DNA of 64,000 nucleotides, taken from contig CM044865.1 of NCBI GenBank assembly GCA_024500155.1, positions 34,241,501-34,305,500 on the forward strand. Reading direction: 5' to 3'. The stretch's first letter is position 1. The number at the start of each line of letters is the position of its first letter. Under the pieces are notes generated by a model that ran no database searches, had not been told where the DNA came from, and saw nothing but the letters and a program-made list of their open reading frames with translations. Below are positions 11,201 through 22,074 of this stretch, in pieces. The stretch comes from Chenopodium formosanum (lineage: Eukaryota; Streptophyta; Magnoliopsida; Caryophyllales; Amaranthaceae). A program made the translations under genes and the position numbers.

Positions 11201-12547
11201 CAATTGAGGATAGAATGCTTGATGACTTCTTATATGCCATAGAGGTGAAGGAACTCCCATGGTATGCCGACTTGGTGAATTTTCTAGCATGTGGGGAGTT
11301 TCCACCCTCTTTCTCAAAGAACCAAAGGAAGAAAATCAAAAGGGAGGCAAGACATTACTTATGGGATGATCCCATCCTATACAAACGAGGGGTTGATGGC
11401 TTACTTAGGCGTTGTGTTCCAAATGAAGAGGTGCCTAGTGTTTTAAGGATGTGCCACTCGGACCCTAGTGGTGGGCATATGGGTGTTTCAAGGACCACTA
11501 CCAAGGTTCTTCAATGGGGTTTGTTGTGGCCGCATCTCTTCAAGGACTCATGGGGCTTTGTGAAGTCATGCGACCGATGTCAAAGGGTTGGGAATATCTC
11601 CAAGAGGAATGAAATGCCTCAACAGCCCATTCTTGAGTTAGAGGTGTTCGATGTTTGGGGGATTAACTTCATGGGACCATTCCCATCTTCATATGGTAAT
11701 CAATTCATACTTGTGGCAGTGGACTATGTTTCTAAATAGGTTGAGGCCATTGCCTCCCCTACTAATGACCACAAAGTAGTGTTGAAGTTGTTCAACAAAA
11801 TCATCTTCCCAAGGTTTGGCGTGCCTAAGGCTGTGATAAGCGATAACATGTCTTATTATGTTCACAACGCCTTCCAAAAGATGTTGAGGAAACATGGAGT
11901 GCATCAACGGTTTGGCCTTCCATATCATCCTCAATCGAGTGGCCAAGTCGAGGTCTCCAATCGTCAAATAAAGCTCATTCTTGAGAAGACGGTTGCAAGA
12001 AATAGAAAGGATTGGTCGAACAAGTTAGATGATGCTCTTTGGGCTTATAGGACGGCTTTTAAGACACCTATTGGTACCACTCCATATCGTCTTGTCTATG
12101 GAAAATCATGCCATCTCCCGGTAGAGCTTGAACATTGTGCCTTATGGGCCATCAAGAAGATAAATTTTGACTTAGCTAGTGCAAGGGAGAAGAGGTGGTT
12201 GGATCTTCATGAACTAGAGGAACTTCGACTTGATGCTTACGATTGTGCTAGCACCTACAAAGCTTGCTCCAAAGAGGTTCATGACAAGTTAATTGAGAAA
12301 AAGGAGTTTTGTGTAGGTGACAAAGTCCTCCTCTACAATTCAAGGATGAAGTTGTTCCCCGGAAAAAATCATGTCAAGATGGAGTGGACCATTCTTGGTG
12401 AAAGATGTTTTTGATAATGGTTCCGTGGATATTTCTCCTTTGAACTCCTCATCTTCATTTAAGGTTAATGGTCATTGGCTCAAGAAGTACTATGATGGAG
12501 TGTTTGTTGGACTTGTTCACAAAATGATTCTTTTTAAGCCACCTTGA
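11201..12547 (+). pseudogene. Athila integrase, damaged
   Basis: The zinc-binding N-terminus is visible (HSDPSGGH then CDRCQR), followed by the core with SDNMSYYVH and GQVEVSNRQIK and a C-terminal region (LFPGKN, then KDVFDNGSVDI in another frame). TAG at 11737-11739 interrupts the core. The first catalytic acidic residue appears as Asn in WGINFMGPF, where the family has Asp, so the D,D,E triad is incomplete. A single-base-type frameshift lies at about 12361-12385, after which the frame resumes to TGA 12545-12547. Integrase inserts element DNA into the genome; this copy cannot be active. Confidence 0.85.
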
Positions 12548-12830
12548 GATGGTGGTGCACGACGAGCTAACGACGTTAACCAAAAGTGCTTACGGGAGGC
12601 AACCCGAATTCTCATCTCATTTCTCTTTCCTTTCTTTTCTTTTATTTTTCCTTGATTGGTTTTTGATTTTATTTTGAGTTGGTTTTGTGTTTGTTTTGTA
12701 GGTCGCCTATTATCATCACTTTTTGGAAAGAAGGGGTTTGAAGAAGAGTTTAGAGTGCAGGGGAGAGGGCTCCCCGAGGGCTTAGAGAGACCTCGGGGGC
12801 CTCTTCACCTTTTTGAAGCATATCATTCCA

Positions 12831-13210
12831 GGGACTTCCCGCGGTTGCCCCGTGGTCTCTCCACGGGCGCGGGAAGTTTTGGAGAGGCCTCGGAAGATTT
12901 GGAGAGGGCGCGGCCCTCATATCAAGCAAAATTGAATTTCATTCTAGGGACTTCCCACATTTGCCCCGCGATCTCTCCGCGGGCGCGGGAGGTTTTGGAG
13001 AGGGCGCGTCATGATTGGAGAGGGCGCGGGCCTTAATTCGAGCAAATTTGGAAATCCATTCCAGGGACTTCCCGCGGTTGCCCCGCGGGCGCGGGAGGTT
13101 TTGGAGAGGGCGCGGCCCCCGTCAGGTATAAAAATTCCAAAATTTCCAGGAGCTCCTCGCGGTTGCCCCGCGGTCTCTCTGCGGGCGCGGGAGATTTGCC
13201 GGGGGCGCGG
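12831..13210 (+). repeat. GC-rich interspersed repeat array, four units
   Basis: Four related units begin GGGACTTCCC or close variants and contain GGTTGCCCCGCGG, GGGCGCGGGAGG and GGAGAGGGCGCG: about 12831-12893, 12947-13008, 13064-13115 and 13149-13210. A fifth relative lies in the 5' LTR at 5420-5465. Some units contain an extra TCTCTCCGC that makes the centre palindromic. A TATAAAAA sits at 13127-13134 between units three and four. Confidence 0.8.
13127..13134 (+). promoter_or_regulatory. candidate internal TATA box
   Basis: TATAAAAA occurs inside the GC-rich array, downstream of three units that resemble those before the LTR TATA box, and about 720 bases before the env-position ATG with a CT-rich leader in between. 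The arrangement mimics the LTR promoter, but the call is inference. Confidence 0.3.
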
Positions 13211-13848
13211 CAGTATCGGGAGAGGGCGCGACAATCTGGGTTTATTACCCGGGCGCGCCCCTCTTCTCTATCTCTCCTCTCTTATTTTCTCATCTTCTCC
13301 TTATTTTTCCCCTTTCTCTCTCTACCTCCTCTCAAACCCTAACCCCAAAACATCAATTTCTCACAAATTTCTTCAACTTTTGCCTAAAATTTTCACAAAT
13401 TCTTCCATATTCCTCCATTTTCAACACTCCTACTCTCCTTTCTCGTGGTTTTTCGGGAAATTTCGGGTCTTTGAAGTGCTTTGAGTTTAATTTGAGTCTC
13501 CAATCTTGGTATACTTCTAAACTTTGTAATATTTTTGTCAATTTCAATTGATTTATTTACATTGGTTTGTTTACCTAGATTTTGAGCATGATTTTTGTGT
13601 TTTATGGGAAATTTGGTATATTTGGGTGATTGCTACTTTTTCTTGTTGATTCATGATTATATTGATGCATGATTATTGATATTGTTGTTTGTTGTTGGAT
13701 TTTGGTTGTTGTGTTGATTGGAACAGGTACCTTGTAGTTTGTGGTGGTTTGGTTGGATTTGTAAGGAGGTTTGTGAGTAATTTTGGTGGAAGTTGTTTTG
13801 TTTGAGGGAGTTTGTTGTGTTCTTGTGAATTGTGTGAATTTTGTTAAA

Positions 13849-15612
13849 ATGGATTTGATAAGAAGAGTCAAAAGTAGCAAGAAGCGCTCAAACCAATCCC
13901 CCGACCAATCTTCTCAAGGCCAATCCTCAAACACTCAACCCCAACCGCATTCCACAACTTAAGATGATGCTCCTCCTCCTCCTCTACCCCCTCTCAAATT
14001 TTGGAACCGGTCTAAACAAACCCCCATCTATAACAAAATGAAAGACCGGAAGTTTAGACCCTCCCACCATTACTTTCGTGAGGATATGGCCAAGCTAGGA
14101 ATTGAAAATGACCTTGACATCCCTCTAGATAACCTAAGCTTGGGTGAGTTTCTAAAGTCGGCCCCTAGAACCTATTTGGAGCCTTCCATTGAGTTTTTCT
14201 CCACATTTGAGTTCAATAAGGTGGGGGAAACCGATTTTATTATTTCCTTCCAACTCTTCAATGTCAAACACACCATGAACCTAGCCGAGTTCAATGTAGC
14301 CCTTGGTTTAAACCCCAATGGTGATATCTTCGAGCCCCTTATCTCCCTAGTCCAAACTGAGTATAATGAGGTTTCTTGGTGGAGAACCATAGCCCACAAG
14401 AGGGAGTTTGATTCGAAGAAGTCTCTTGCTAGTGAGATTATCCATCCGTCCCTTAGGATCCTTCATAGAATTCTTGGGTATTCGGTCTTTAATATGCAAG
14501 ATTTGGGGAAGTTATCTCGAGAGGAGATTATGGTGTTATAGATGGCTACCAAGCCAGAGTTAGGGTCAAGGATTAATTTTGGCTATATCTTCATGGACTG
14601 TTGTAAGGAGATAATGCATGGAGTAAAAACAGGGGAAATTCATTGTGGGGGCATGATGACACGTCTTGTGTCGTAATTTAAGCAAGAGGGGTTCTTAAAG
14701 TATTGCACTCCGGTTGAAAAGAGTGAAGACGTGTGGATTAGTTTGAAACAAGTTAACACTTTGCGTTTCATAACTAGCACTAGGAGAGCCGGTACTTACT
14801 CTTGGCTAGTGAGAAATACCCACCATTGCCTACTCCCTAACCCGGCTACCACCTCCATCCTTCGTGAGGCTAGAAACATTTGGATGGTCCCTAGGGACAA
14901 TGGGAGGATTGAAGATGAGATGGAGGAGGATGATGAGATTAATGGGGGTGATGAGAATGATGAGGAAGAGGAGGAAGGAGGAGGAGAAGAATATGATGAA
15001 GAACAACAACAACCGCCACTACAACAACAACATGAGCATTTTCATGATGATGCTCAAAGAAGAAGAAGAGAAAGAAGACAACAAAGACAACAACAACAAC
15101 AACAAGATTTCCAAGGAGATGCTTATCTCCGAGAGATGGAGGCCATGAGAGCCAACATGGAGCGCATGCAATTGAGCATGCAAGGTATGTACTCAAACCA
15201 CCAAACTTTGTCTTATCAAACTAGCGCCTTGTATGACGCTAGTGTGCGTAGGGGGGAGGTCACACCTCCGGTCAACTACCTTTATGTGCCGCCCCAACAA
15301 GGGCTGGTACCTTCCCGGGGTGGTGACAACATCCCTACGTACCCATATTGGCCCGGGGTTGAGGACCCTGATATGCCAAGGCGCAACTTCCCGCCTTATG
15401 ATTATAGAGTCTCGGAGGGGAGTGATTATCGGGGTGATCCCGCATACTACTATGTTCACCCCCGTCACCCCGAGCTCCTTGTTCAGCGTGAGCCCTACGA
15501 CCAATTAACCCAATCCCAACTTGACTTATTCAAGGGTCACTATGGATTTCCTCCCGATTACACCAAAGGTTGGGATACGGGTGATGATGGTGCCGGCCCT
15601 AGTGACCAATAG
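13849..15612 (+). pseudogene. Athila ORF-1-like gene in the env position
   Basis: A frame of 588 codons runs from ATG 13849 to TAG 15610-15612 with three internal stops: TAA 13960-13962, TAG 14539-14541 and TAA 14674-14676. The N-terminal half matches the ATHILA ORF-1 family pattern (LGIENDLDIPLDNLSLGEF, then FFSTFEF and FNVALGLNP). The C-terminal half has an acidic Glu/Asp/Gly run, poly-Gln stretches, and a Pro/Tyr-rich tail. No signal peptide, membrane segment or envelope feature is visible, so env-like is a positional name only and the function is unknown. The stop changes are all compatible with C-to-T transitions. Confidence 0.8.
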
Positions 15613-15866
15613 TCCCCTAATGCATGTTTGTTTCCCTTTTTGTTCTCCCCCTTCCCTATTTTGCATGTTTGTAGGCATCGCGGTCGATGCCTTCATTTTG
15701 TGAGGGGGGAGGGTAAAAAAGGATGTTTTATGGTTGGTCTGGGGAGGCACCTGGGGCTCGGTGGGAAGTCTTTGATAAGGTTTTTGGTGGATTTTTGCTA
15801 ATGGTCTCGTTGGTTTGTTGCTTGTTGTTGTTTTGTTTAATTTCATGATGTTTTGGGAGTTTCTTG

Positions 15867-15906
<40 letters not shown>

Positions 15907-17237
15907 GATGATGGGTTTCTCTAGGTTTTTGTATATAGCTTGTGTCTAAGTGTTTTATCGTTTGCTTTTGTTTGGAAGTTACTAACAATTTCATTTTGTA
16001 TATATAGCCTTTTTCTTTAACTCACCTTGCTCGTAGCCTATGCTTTGGATTGCGGAACCTTTTGGAGAAGCACGTTCCTACTCCTTGGGTACTTTAGTTT
16101 AGCACGGACGCTTGGTGAGGCCTTTCTTATTTTACCTCTTTATTTTCACTTCTTTATTTTCTTGGTTGCTTAGATTAGGATTAGATTTAGGGGAAGTTGA
16201 ACGGTTCGAGGATGTATGAATTAAACACCTAGTGTGTTTGGGGTCTTTGGCGATGTGGCCATTAGACCGCTTGTATGTCGATTGGGATAAACGTGTTATG
16301 ATTGCATCTTTGCCCTTTTCCTCTTTCCCTTTCTTGTCCTTATCTAAGTTTTCCATCTTCTCTTTTCTTTTCTTTCCCTTTCTTTTATTCTTGTTTATGT
16401 GCATAACTTTTTGAGGCTTTATTTTCACTCTTTCTCTTTTTGAAAATTGGACTTGTATGCAATGGACTTTTGCTTTTGAATAATAGTCTTCCAAGGTAAT
16501 AATGGTATGCACGGTTTGAGATTACGTTTGGTTGATTCTAGGATAAAGCACGCTAAGATAGTTGTCTAGAACTAGGGGGATCATGAAACCGGACTCTACT
16601 CGTTTGTGGCATGTTGGTAGTTGCTCCCTATCTTTGATTTGACAACCTTAGTGAGTTTTTGCTAAAACCATGTGAGATGTATATCTGTTCAAGCTTTCAT
16701 CAAATTCTTGCATGAGCGGCATGGATCCTTGATTTTCGCAAACCTAATCTAGAATCTTAGCGTATGATTCCTAAGACCGTGACCGAAATACCTAGGGAGG
16801 ACAAAGGCAACTTTTCGGGGAGGTATTTTCTTTTTCTAGGATAGTCCCTTTATGTTTACTTTTTTTTGGTTTGGGATACATTTGCCTACTTGTTACCCCT
16901 TTGAACCTTTTTCCCTCTTTTCAAGCCGCATAATTAGATATCTTGAGCCTTTTGTTTCGTTCTCCTTCTTTTTGGTTTTTGTGAAGCAAGGGTCAATGTT
17001 TGGTGATTGTGGTCTATGAAGTTGGAGTTTGGTTTGAATTGGTACACATAATTGAGTTGTTTATATTTGGTAAATAATGGCAAATGCTTATGTAAAAGCC
17101 GTCCTTAGTAAAAGAGGCAAGGATGTTAATAAATGCATATTTGAAAAAGTCGTCCGAATTGAAAAAAGGCAAGGACTAATGCTTTTAAGGAGTACGAGAA
17201 AATACAAACAAATATATAAATGAGAAAATGCCAAAAA

Positions 17238-17269
<32 letters not shown>

Positions 17270-18179
17270 CCGTAAAAATTCAAGTGTCTTTCTCCTCTCT
17301 ATGCATTGAGGACAATGTTTCTTTTAGCTTGGGGGGGAAAGCGTTTGCGCTTTTTGTTCTTATGTTTGTAGATTTTTGCTTTGAATAAGCTTAGGGGTGT
17401 TAATACGTTTTTGTTTGGTGATTACTTAAGTTTGGTGTTGAGATTTGGCCGGTCTTTGCTTCACAATTTAGGATAACCACCAAATTTTAAATTTTAGCCT
17501 ACCTTAACCCTTCTTGCCTTACGTTACAACCTTTGGGAAGACCTTTGGACCTAGGAGTTGAGTCTTTCATCGGTGGAGGGAATCATGGGTTGTAGACTAA
17601 GGAAAGGGGATGCGAAATCAAGATGTCGAGTAGCCCAAAATATTGATCTTTTTCCGGTTCCTTCGCGGAATCTATGAGATGCTCACAAAGGGGAGATATG
17701 AGATTAGTAGGGGGAACGCGGTAAGACCGTTTGGGATGAAAGTGGAGTGTGATAACTAGTTCCTATGCTTAGCATATTTATGTTCTAATCAACCTTAGGT
17801 ATCTTATAACGTGCATACCATAATTCACTTTAGAAAGGTTGTTATTCATTTGAATTATAGTCTCTTTGTAAAGTCCATTTCGTAAAGATTTTGTTTCCTT
17901 TTTCCTCTTTCTTTTCCTTTTATTGTTTGCCTCTTGTGGGTTTGGTGGAGAGTTATGGGTAAACTCTTAGGATACCCTTACGAGAGCATCACTCGTCCTC
18001 TAGGGCGATCTAGGGGTTTAAATGGCTTGTTATAGCTAAAAACAACCGTGATTCCTACGACAGTGAGACTTAGTGTAAATTCTCGCCCCTCTTTTTCTTT
18101 TTGCTTCGAATAAGCCCTTATTTTTCCTTTTTAGCCTTTGTTTTGCTCGGGACAAGCAAAAGTCTAGCTTGGGGGAATT
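15613..18179 (+). other. long noncoding 3' region of the Athila element with PPT
   Basis: No coding potential is supported. It holds a run of 35 A (about 15867-15901), a second A run near 17235-17260, and ends with a polypurine tract GGGGGAA (18171-18177) directly before the LTR, the primer for plus-strand synthesis. The region is homologous in layout to 57868-60519, for example GGAAGTTACTAACAA near 15975 and again near 58340, and the AAAACAACCGTGATTCCTAC stretch near 18038 and 60374. Confidence 0.75.
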
Positions 18180-19782
18180 TGATGAGTGTCATATATGGCA
18201 CTCATAGGGTAGTCTTTTAGGGTTATTTCTTTCCCTTTTTCATGCTTTCTTCTCTTATTTTTGGTCCTTTTTCCTTTAGTTTCTCTTTCTCCTCTTTTCT
18301 TTATGGTTCTCGTGTTTTTCTCATGTTTTCCTTTTATTTGGCTCTTTTTCCCTTTTATTTCCTTTCTTTGTTTGCTTGTGTGAGTACTTGGAGAATCACC
18401 TTTGCAAAGAAATCAAGTTGGGACCTTAATGACCAAGGAAGGAAGATGCATTTGTCTAGAGAGGGCTTAGAGAGGCCTTGGAGAGGCCTCGAAGAAGTCT
18501 CCAAGGTATTGCCAGCAGGCCGCGGGCGCGGGTCAGTGAAGCCGCGGGCGCGGGCTCAAGAAGCACAAATGGCCAGATTTTGGCAGGAACAGGCGCTCCG
18601 TCTCAGAGAGACCGCGGCCCCCTGATTGAGCTTTGGGAGCAGGGGATTAGCCGCGGGCACGGTATCTTTGGCCGCGGGCGCGGGTTTATACTGCCGCGGG
18701 CGCGGGCGTTGCCCAGATAGCCCGCAGAGGGTTCCGTACCCATTTCTCCGCGGTCGCGGGTTCATCGGGAGAGGGCGCGGGATTTGCCGGTTTCTTCTTT
18801 ACTTATAAATAGAATTGTAATTCCTTTTTTTGAAAAAAAAAAACTTTTTTGAGAATATTTCATTAGCTTAGTTTTAGAGAGAGAATTTAGAGAGAAGTTC
18901 TTTGTTTTGGATTTGTAACTCAACATTTGATCAATCAAGTTTGGATTTCTTCATTTTCAATCATCAATATTAGTGAGAATCTCTTCCTTCTTTCATCTCT
19001 TACTTACTTGCTATTTGATTTATGCTTGTTGCTTGTTTTTCTTTGGATTTGAGTTTGATATTGTTGAATATTTTGATTTCTCTTAGATTTTGATATAGAA
19101 TGATGATCAATGCAATTTCTAGTTATTTGTTCTTGAATTTCACCATGATTAGTGAGTAGATTAGTTGCTAGGGAAAGGGGGAAGCATGTTTGATTAATGA
19201 AATTGCTAGTTGATGCTCTTTGATTGATTGATTTGTTGCAATTAAATTGGTTGACATAGTTTTGCATGTGATTGATTAGACTAGGAGTGATCAACCTATA
19301 AGATTAATCTAGATTGCATTGCAACTCTTAATGACATGAACAATTGATTTGAAAGTTGCTCTAATTGATTGGGTTTGCTTGTGATTCTTCTAGATTTGCC
19401 TTTCATAGTGACTCCTAGATTGGCCTATAGGAGATAGCATTTGAACTCTCTTGATTTCTACTATTGTTTGTCCATTGCAATACTTGAATTAATTGATTGA
19501 GCTCTAAACTAGCATTATCATTGAACTTGCATGTAGAACCCATATCCCTAGTGTTTAGACCTTTGATTTACTTGATTAGACTTGTTTTAGTTTACCATAG
19601 GGTCAACCATAATATCAACTCCATCTTCGAGGTAACTTGACTTAAACTCTAGTTTTCATCATTGCATTCCTTAGGGATCGACCCTTAACTTGCCCTATAT
19701 TCATATAAGGTTGGTTAGGTGTTTACAAATTTAGTTTGACTTGGGGGAAGGGTAGATAACGACATACATTTTCCTCTTGTCA
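18180..19782 (+). repeat. 3' LTR of the Athila element
   Basis: 1603 bp, starting TGATGAGTGTCA and ending TTGTCA, colinear with 5007-6637. It shares the GC-rich U3, the TATAAATA box (18804-18811) and the AT-rich remainder. It lacks the 5420-5465 unit and has an extra GC-rich piece around 18655-18710, so the two LTRs differ by block changes as well as point changes. Confidence 0.9.
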
Positions 19783-21085
19783 ACCAGAAGAATTCGGTGC
19801 TATCTTAGGCTTCCCTGCATTAGATCTTGTAGTAATCCCTAGAATAAATGAATATTATTATAAGGATTTTGAGCGCTTCTTTAATTTAAAAGATAAAGAT
19901 CTAACAAATATAGTAGATGGTAGCATAGTTAATTTGAAAGAATTTGCTCGCCATTATTTTGATAGACCTTATTCTGAGTCTTTTCATGTTTATAGAAGAA
20001 GGGCTTTTCTTTTTTGCATGCTTAATCAATATCTTCTCACTAGTGGTAGAACTAATGAGGGTCAAGCAATCATATCAACTGTTTTGGAGCAGATTGAATC
20101 TGGGAGAAATCCAATGCCATTAATTGTTGGAGAGACTATGCTTAGTCTTGATGAATTAAGGAAGAATCCAAAAGCTCCTTTTCGGGGCTCTCCAATTTTT
20201 TTACAGGTAGAAAAATAATATTTTTAATTACAGAAATCAAAAACATATTTTTGTATAGTAATATTAATTTATTTGCATTGAATTCTTTTACAAATGTGGC
20301 TAATGGAAAGACTAGAATTACTTAGTCCTCTAGATAACATTGAAAAGTACACTCCAAACTACTTTGTGAAAAGGAAGAAACGCTTCTCTAAGATGGGGTG
20401 CTATGAATGGAAGAAGGTCTTTGGTTCTTGTAATTTTGCCATCAAGTGGGTCATCCCTTGGTGGAAAATAGAAAAGATGATTGGTTTCAACAAGCAACCT
20501 TTCTGCCGTCTTCTAAGCTTGTCCAAAATGACTTTTTATTATCCCTGTAGGGTAAAAAGACAGTACGACCTTCTTCAAACAATTCCTTCCGGGGATCTTC
20601 GTCGTCCCTATGAATTTCCTATCTCTCAAGAAGTAGACAAATTTGATGTTTATTGGAGCGCTAGACCTTTATGGGAAGTGATCACCCAAAAGGTTCCTCC
20701 TTCCTTGCCCAATGATGTGAAGAAGTGGCTACTGAAGAAACCTTCAAAGGACATGAAGAAAAATCAGAGTAAAACTGATGTGAAGAGTCGTCTAGGTGAC
20801 AAAGTGATTCCTGTTAAGGAACGCTTGGGTGAACGAGTTGTGTTCAAAACACGTACAATGCCTAAGAAGAAAAGCTCTACGAAGGATAAAGGAAAAAGAA
20901 AAGCTGACACTACAGAGAAGAAGACTTGGGTAGAGAAGAAACATGGGGTTCTAGCTAAAGGAGAAACTATTTACTCCAAAATTAAATGTAGGTCCTCTAA
21001 AGGATGCCTACTAGCTAAAGTTATGGATGAAGAAGAGGATGCAGATAAAAATTGGAAGAGAGCAAAGAAAGAGAAAAAAGATTAA
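19783..21085 (+). pseudogene. DUF7745-like gene, copy B, 5'-truncated, antisense to Tat
   Basis: The frame is open from the Athila boundary: exon 1 (to 20206) encodes EEFGAILGFPALDLVV and LIVGETMLSLDELRKN; exon 2 (20294-21085) opens with WLMERLELLSPL and contains VIPWWKIEKMIG and FYYPCRVKRQYD, then a Lys-rich tail. It is clearly paralogous to 3380-5006 but with many differences and no internal stop. The acceptor before exon 2 reads CAA (20291-20293) where CAG is expected, so splicing would fail. It lacks roughly the first 75 residues, lost at the Athila junction. It lies on the opposite strand to, and 3' of, the Tat integrase, as expected for an antisense extra gene of such elements. Its function is unknown. 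Confidence 0.7.
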
Positions 21086-21673
21086 AGAATTGCTTAACTT
21101 TCAATTATTAGACTTAGTTTTAAATTCAAAGTTTATTTATTTAAGCTTTATTTAAATTCCATCAATAATGTAATTGTTAATTTATTTTATTAATGAAATT
21201 GCAGCTTTTATAATTAAAATATCTCCTTTAAATTTAATTTATTAAAGCAATGAAAACTGGAAATTTAATTTTCCAGAATTTTTTTTTCGAGTACGGAAGT
21301 CGAACATTTTCCGAAAAACACCGAAATATTCCCATGGACCCTGTAGAAAAATGGCGCCGCGTTTTTACTACGGGCGCCAGCTGCGGCAGTCTGGCGTCAA
21401 GCGACAGGCATTGTCGTCTGGCGTCAAGCGACAGGCATTGTCGTCTGGCGTCAAGCGACAGTCATTGTCGTCTGGCGCTAAGGTCCATCGGCTGGCGCCA
21501 GGATTTTTTCTGTGACGCTGATGTTTCGTCGATTTTCTGTCAAATTTTTTATTAAGTCTGGGATGCGAGGTTTGAAAAAAAATAAAGTGGCCACACCCGT
21601 AAAGGGTTGCCTACATATCCTTTCTTAAGGAATCAGGCCAAACGTAGCTCTCTTGAGTGTCCTACTCAAGTAA
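21086..21673. other. Tat 3' noncoding region
   Basis: This AT-rich spacer lies between the stop of the antisense gene and the stop of the Tat integrase (opposite strands, tail to tail). It contains a GC-rich tandem repeat at 21391-21474 and GGCGCCAG near 21373. I see no coding region. Confidence 0.6.
21391..21474 (+). repeat. 27-bp tandem repeat, three copies
   Basis: Three copies of a 27-bp unit beginning CTGGCGTCAAGCGACAG and ending TTGTCGT lie at 21391-21417, 21418-21444 and 21445-21471, followed by a partial copy. Copy three has one G-to-T difference. Within the unit CGACAG-GCATTGTCG is partly self-complementary. Confidence 0.9.
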
Positions 21674-22069
21674 TTATGGGTAGAACTTTTTAAGTTGGTC
21701 AAGATTTGTCATGTTCGAGAAATCATTGCCATCCATATCAGTTAATTTATCTGCACCTCCTGATAGGATTGTTTTGACAATAAAGGGTCCAGACCAATTA
21801 GGCCTAAATTTTCCCCTTAGATCTAAACCATTTTTCCTTAATGCTTTTAACACCAGGTCTCCTACTTTGATGTTTCTTGTCTTGACCTTCTTATTAAAAT
21901 GCCTAGCCATATGAGTTTGGTAGCATTGAGTATGATGTAGAGCTTCTAGTCGTTTTTCATCAAGTAGAATTAGCTCCTCATATCTCGCCCTAGTCCATTC
22001 AACTTCATCAAGTTTGCTTTCTAATACAATGCGTAGAGATGGTATCTCTAGCTCTACAGGTTGTACGGC
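21674..22069 (-). pseudogene. Tat integrase, C-terminal part
   Basis: On the minus strand the frame from the copia boundary reads AVQPVELEIPSLRI, then RYEELILLDEKRLEALHH, HFNKKVKTRNIKVGDLVL and the chromodomain-less C-terminal WSGPFIVK, ending at TAA. This is the continuation of the integrase whose core lies at 48144-49013; the intervening 26 kb is the copia insertion and later rearrangements. No internal stop is seen in this part. Confidence 0.85.
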
Positions 22070-22074
22070 ATCCG
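22070..22074 (+). repeat. target-site duplication of the copia insertion (left copy)
   Basis: ATCCG directly precedes the copia LTR at 22075; the same five bases directly follow the 5' LTR at 48139-48143, and at 36037-36041 in the duplicated copy. Five bases is the normal duplication length for LTR elements. Confidence 0.85.

Larger units (their letters stand above)
12548..13848 (+). other. spacer and leader before the Athila env-position gene
   Basis: No coding region is supported. The first half holds a GC-rich repeat array (described separately). From about 13250 the sequence is CT-rich like a plant leader, ending TCCAATCTTG before GTATACTT (about 13509); an AG before GTACC near 13727 could be the matching acceptor. 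This suggests a leader intron ahead of the ATG at 13849. Transcript data would be needed to confirm. Confidence 0.5.
5007..19782 (+). mobile_element. Athila-lineage Ty3/gypsy LTR retrotransposon
   Basis: Bounded by two LTRs (5007-6637 and 18180-19782) that start TGATGAGTGTCA and end CA. Inside are a tRNA-Asp-type PBS at 6641, gag, protease, RT/RNase H, integrase, a long Athila ORF-1-like gene after the integrase, a 2.5-kb noncoding 3' region and a polypurine tract (GGGGGAA) just before the 3' LTR. The order and the extra downstream gene are diagnostic of Athila elements. All coding regions carry stops or frameshifts, so it is not autonomous. The five bases flanking it differ (ATCAT on the left, ACCAG on the right), so there is no target-site duplication. 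Confidence 0.9.

Noticed and set aside
14830..15196. Opposite-strand frames across the Athila env-position gene
   Set aside because: Low-complexity mirror of the acidic and poly-Gln coding repeats.
13849..15612. A true envelope gene
   Set aside because: No signal peptide, membrane span or glycoprotein features; sequence agrees with the Athila ORF-1 family.
15867..15901. Poly(A) run as a sign of a LINE or processed pseudogene insertion
   Set aside because: It is inside the Athila 3' region with no flanking target duplication or LINE coding; a second A run is near 17240.
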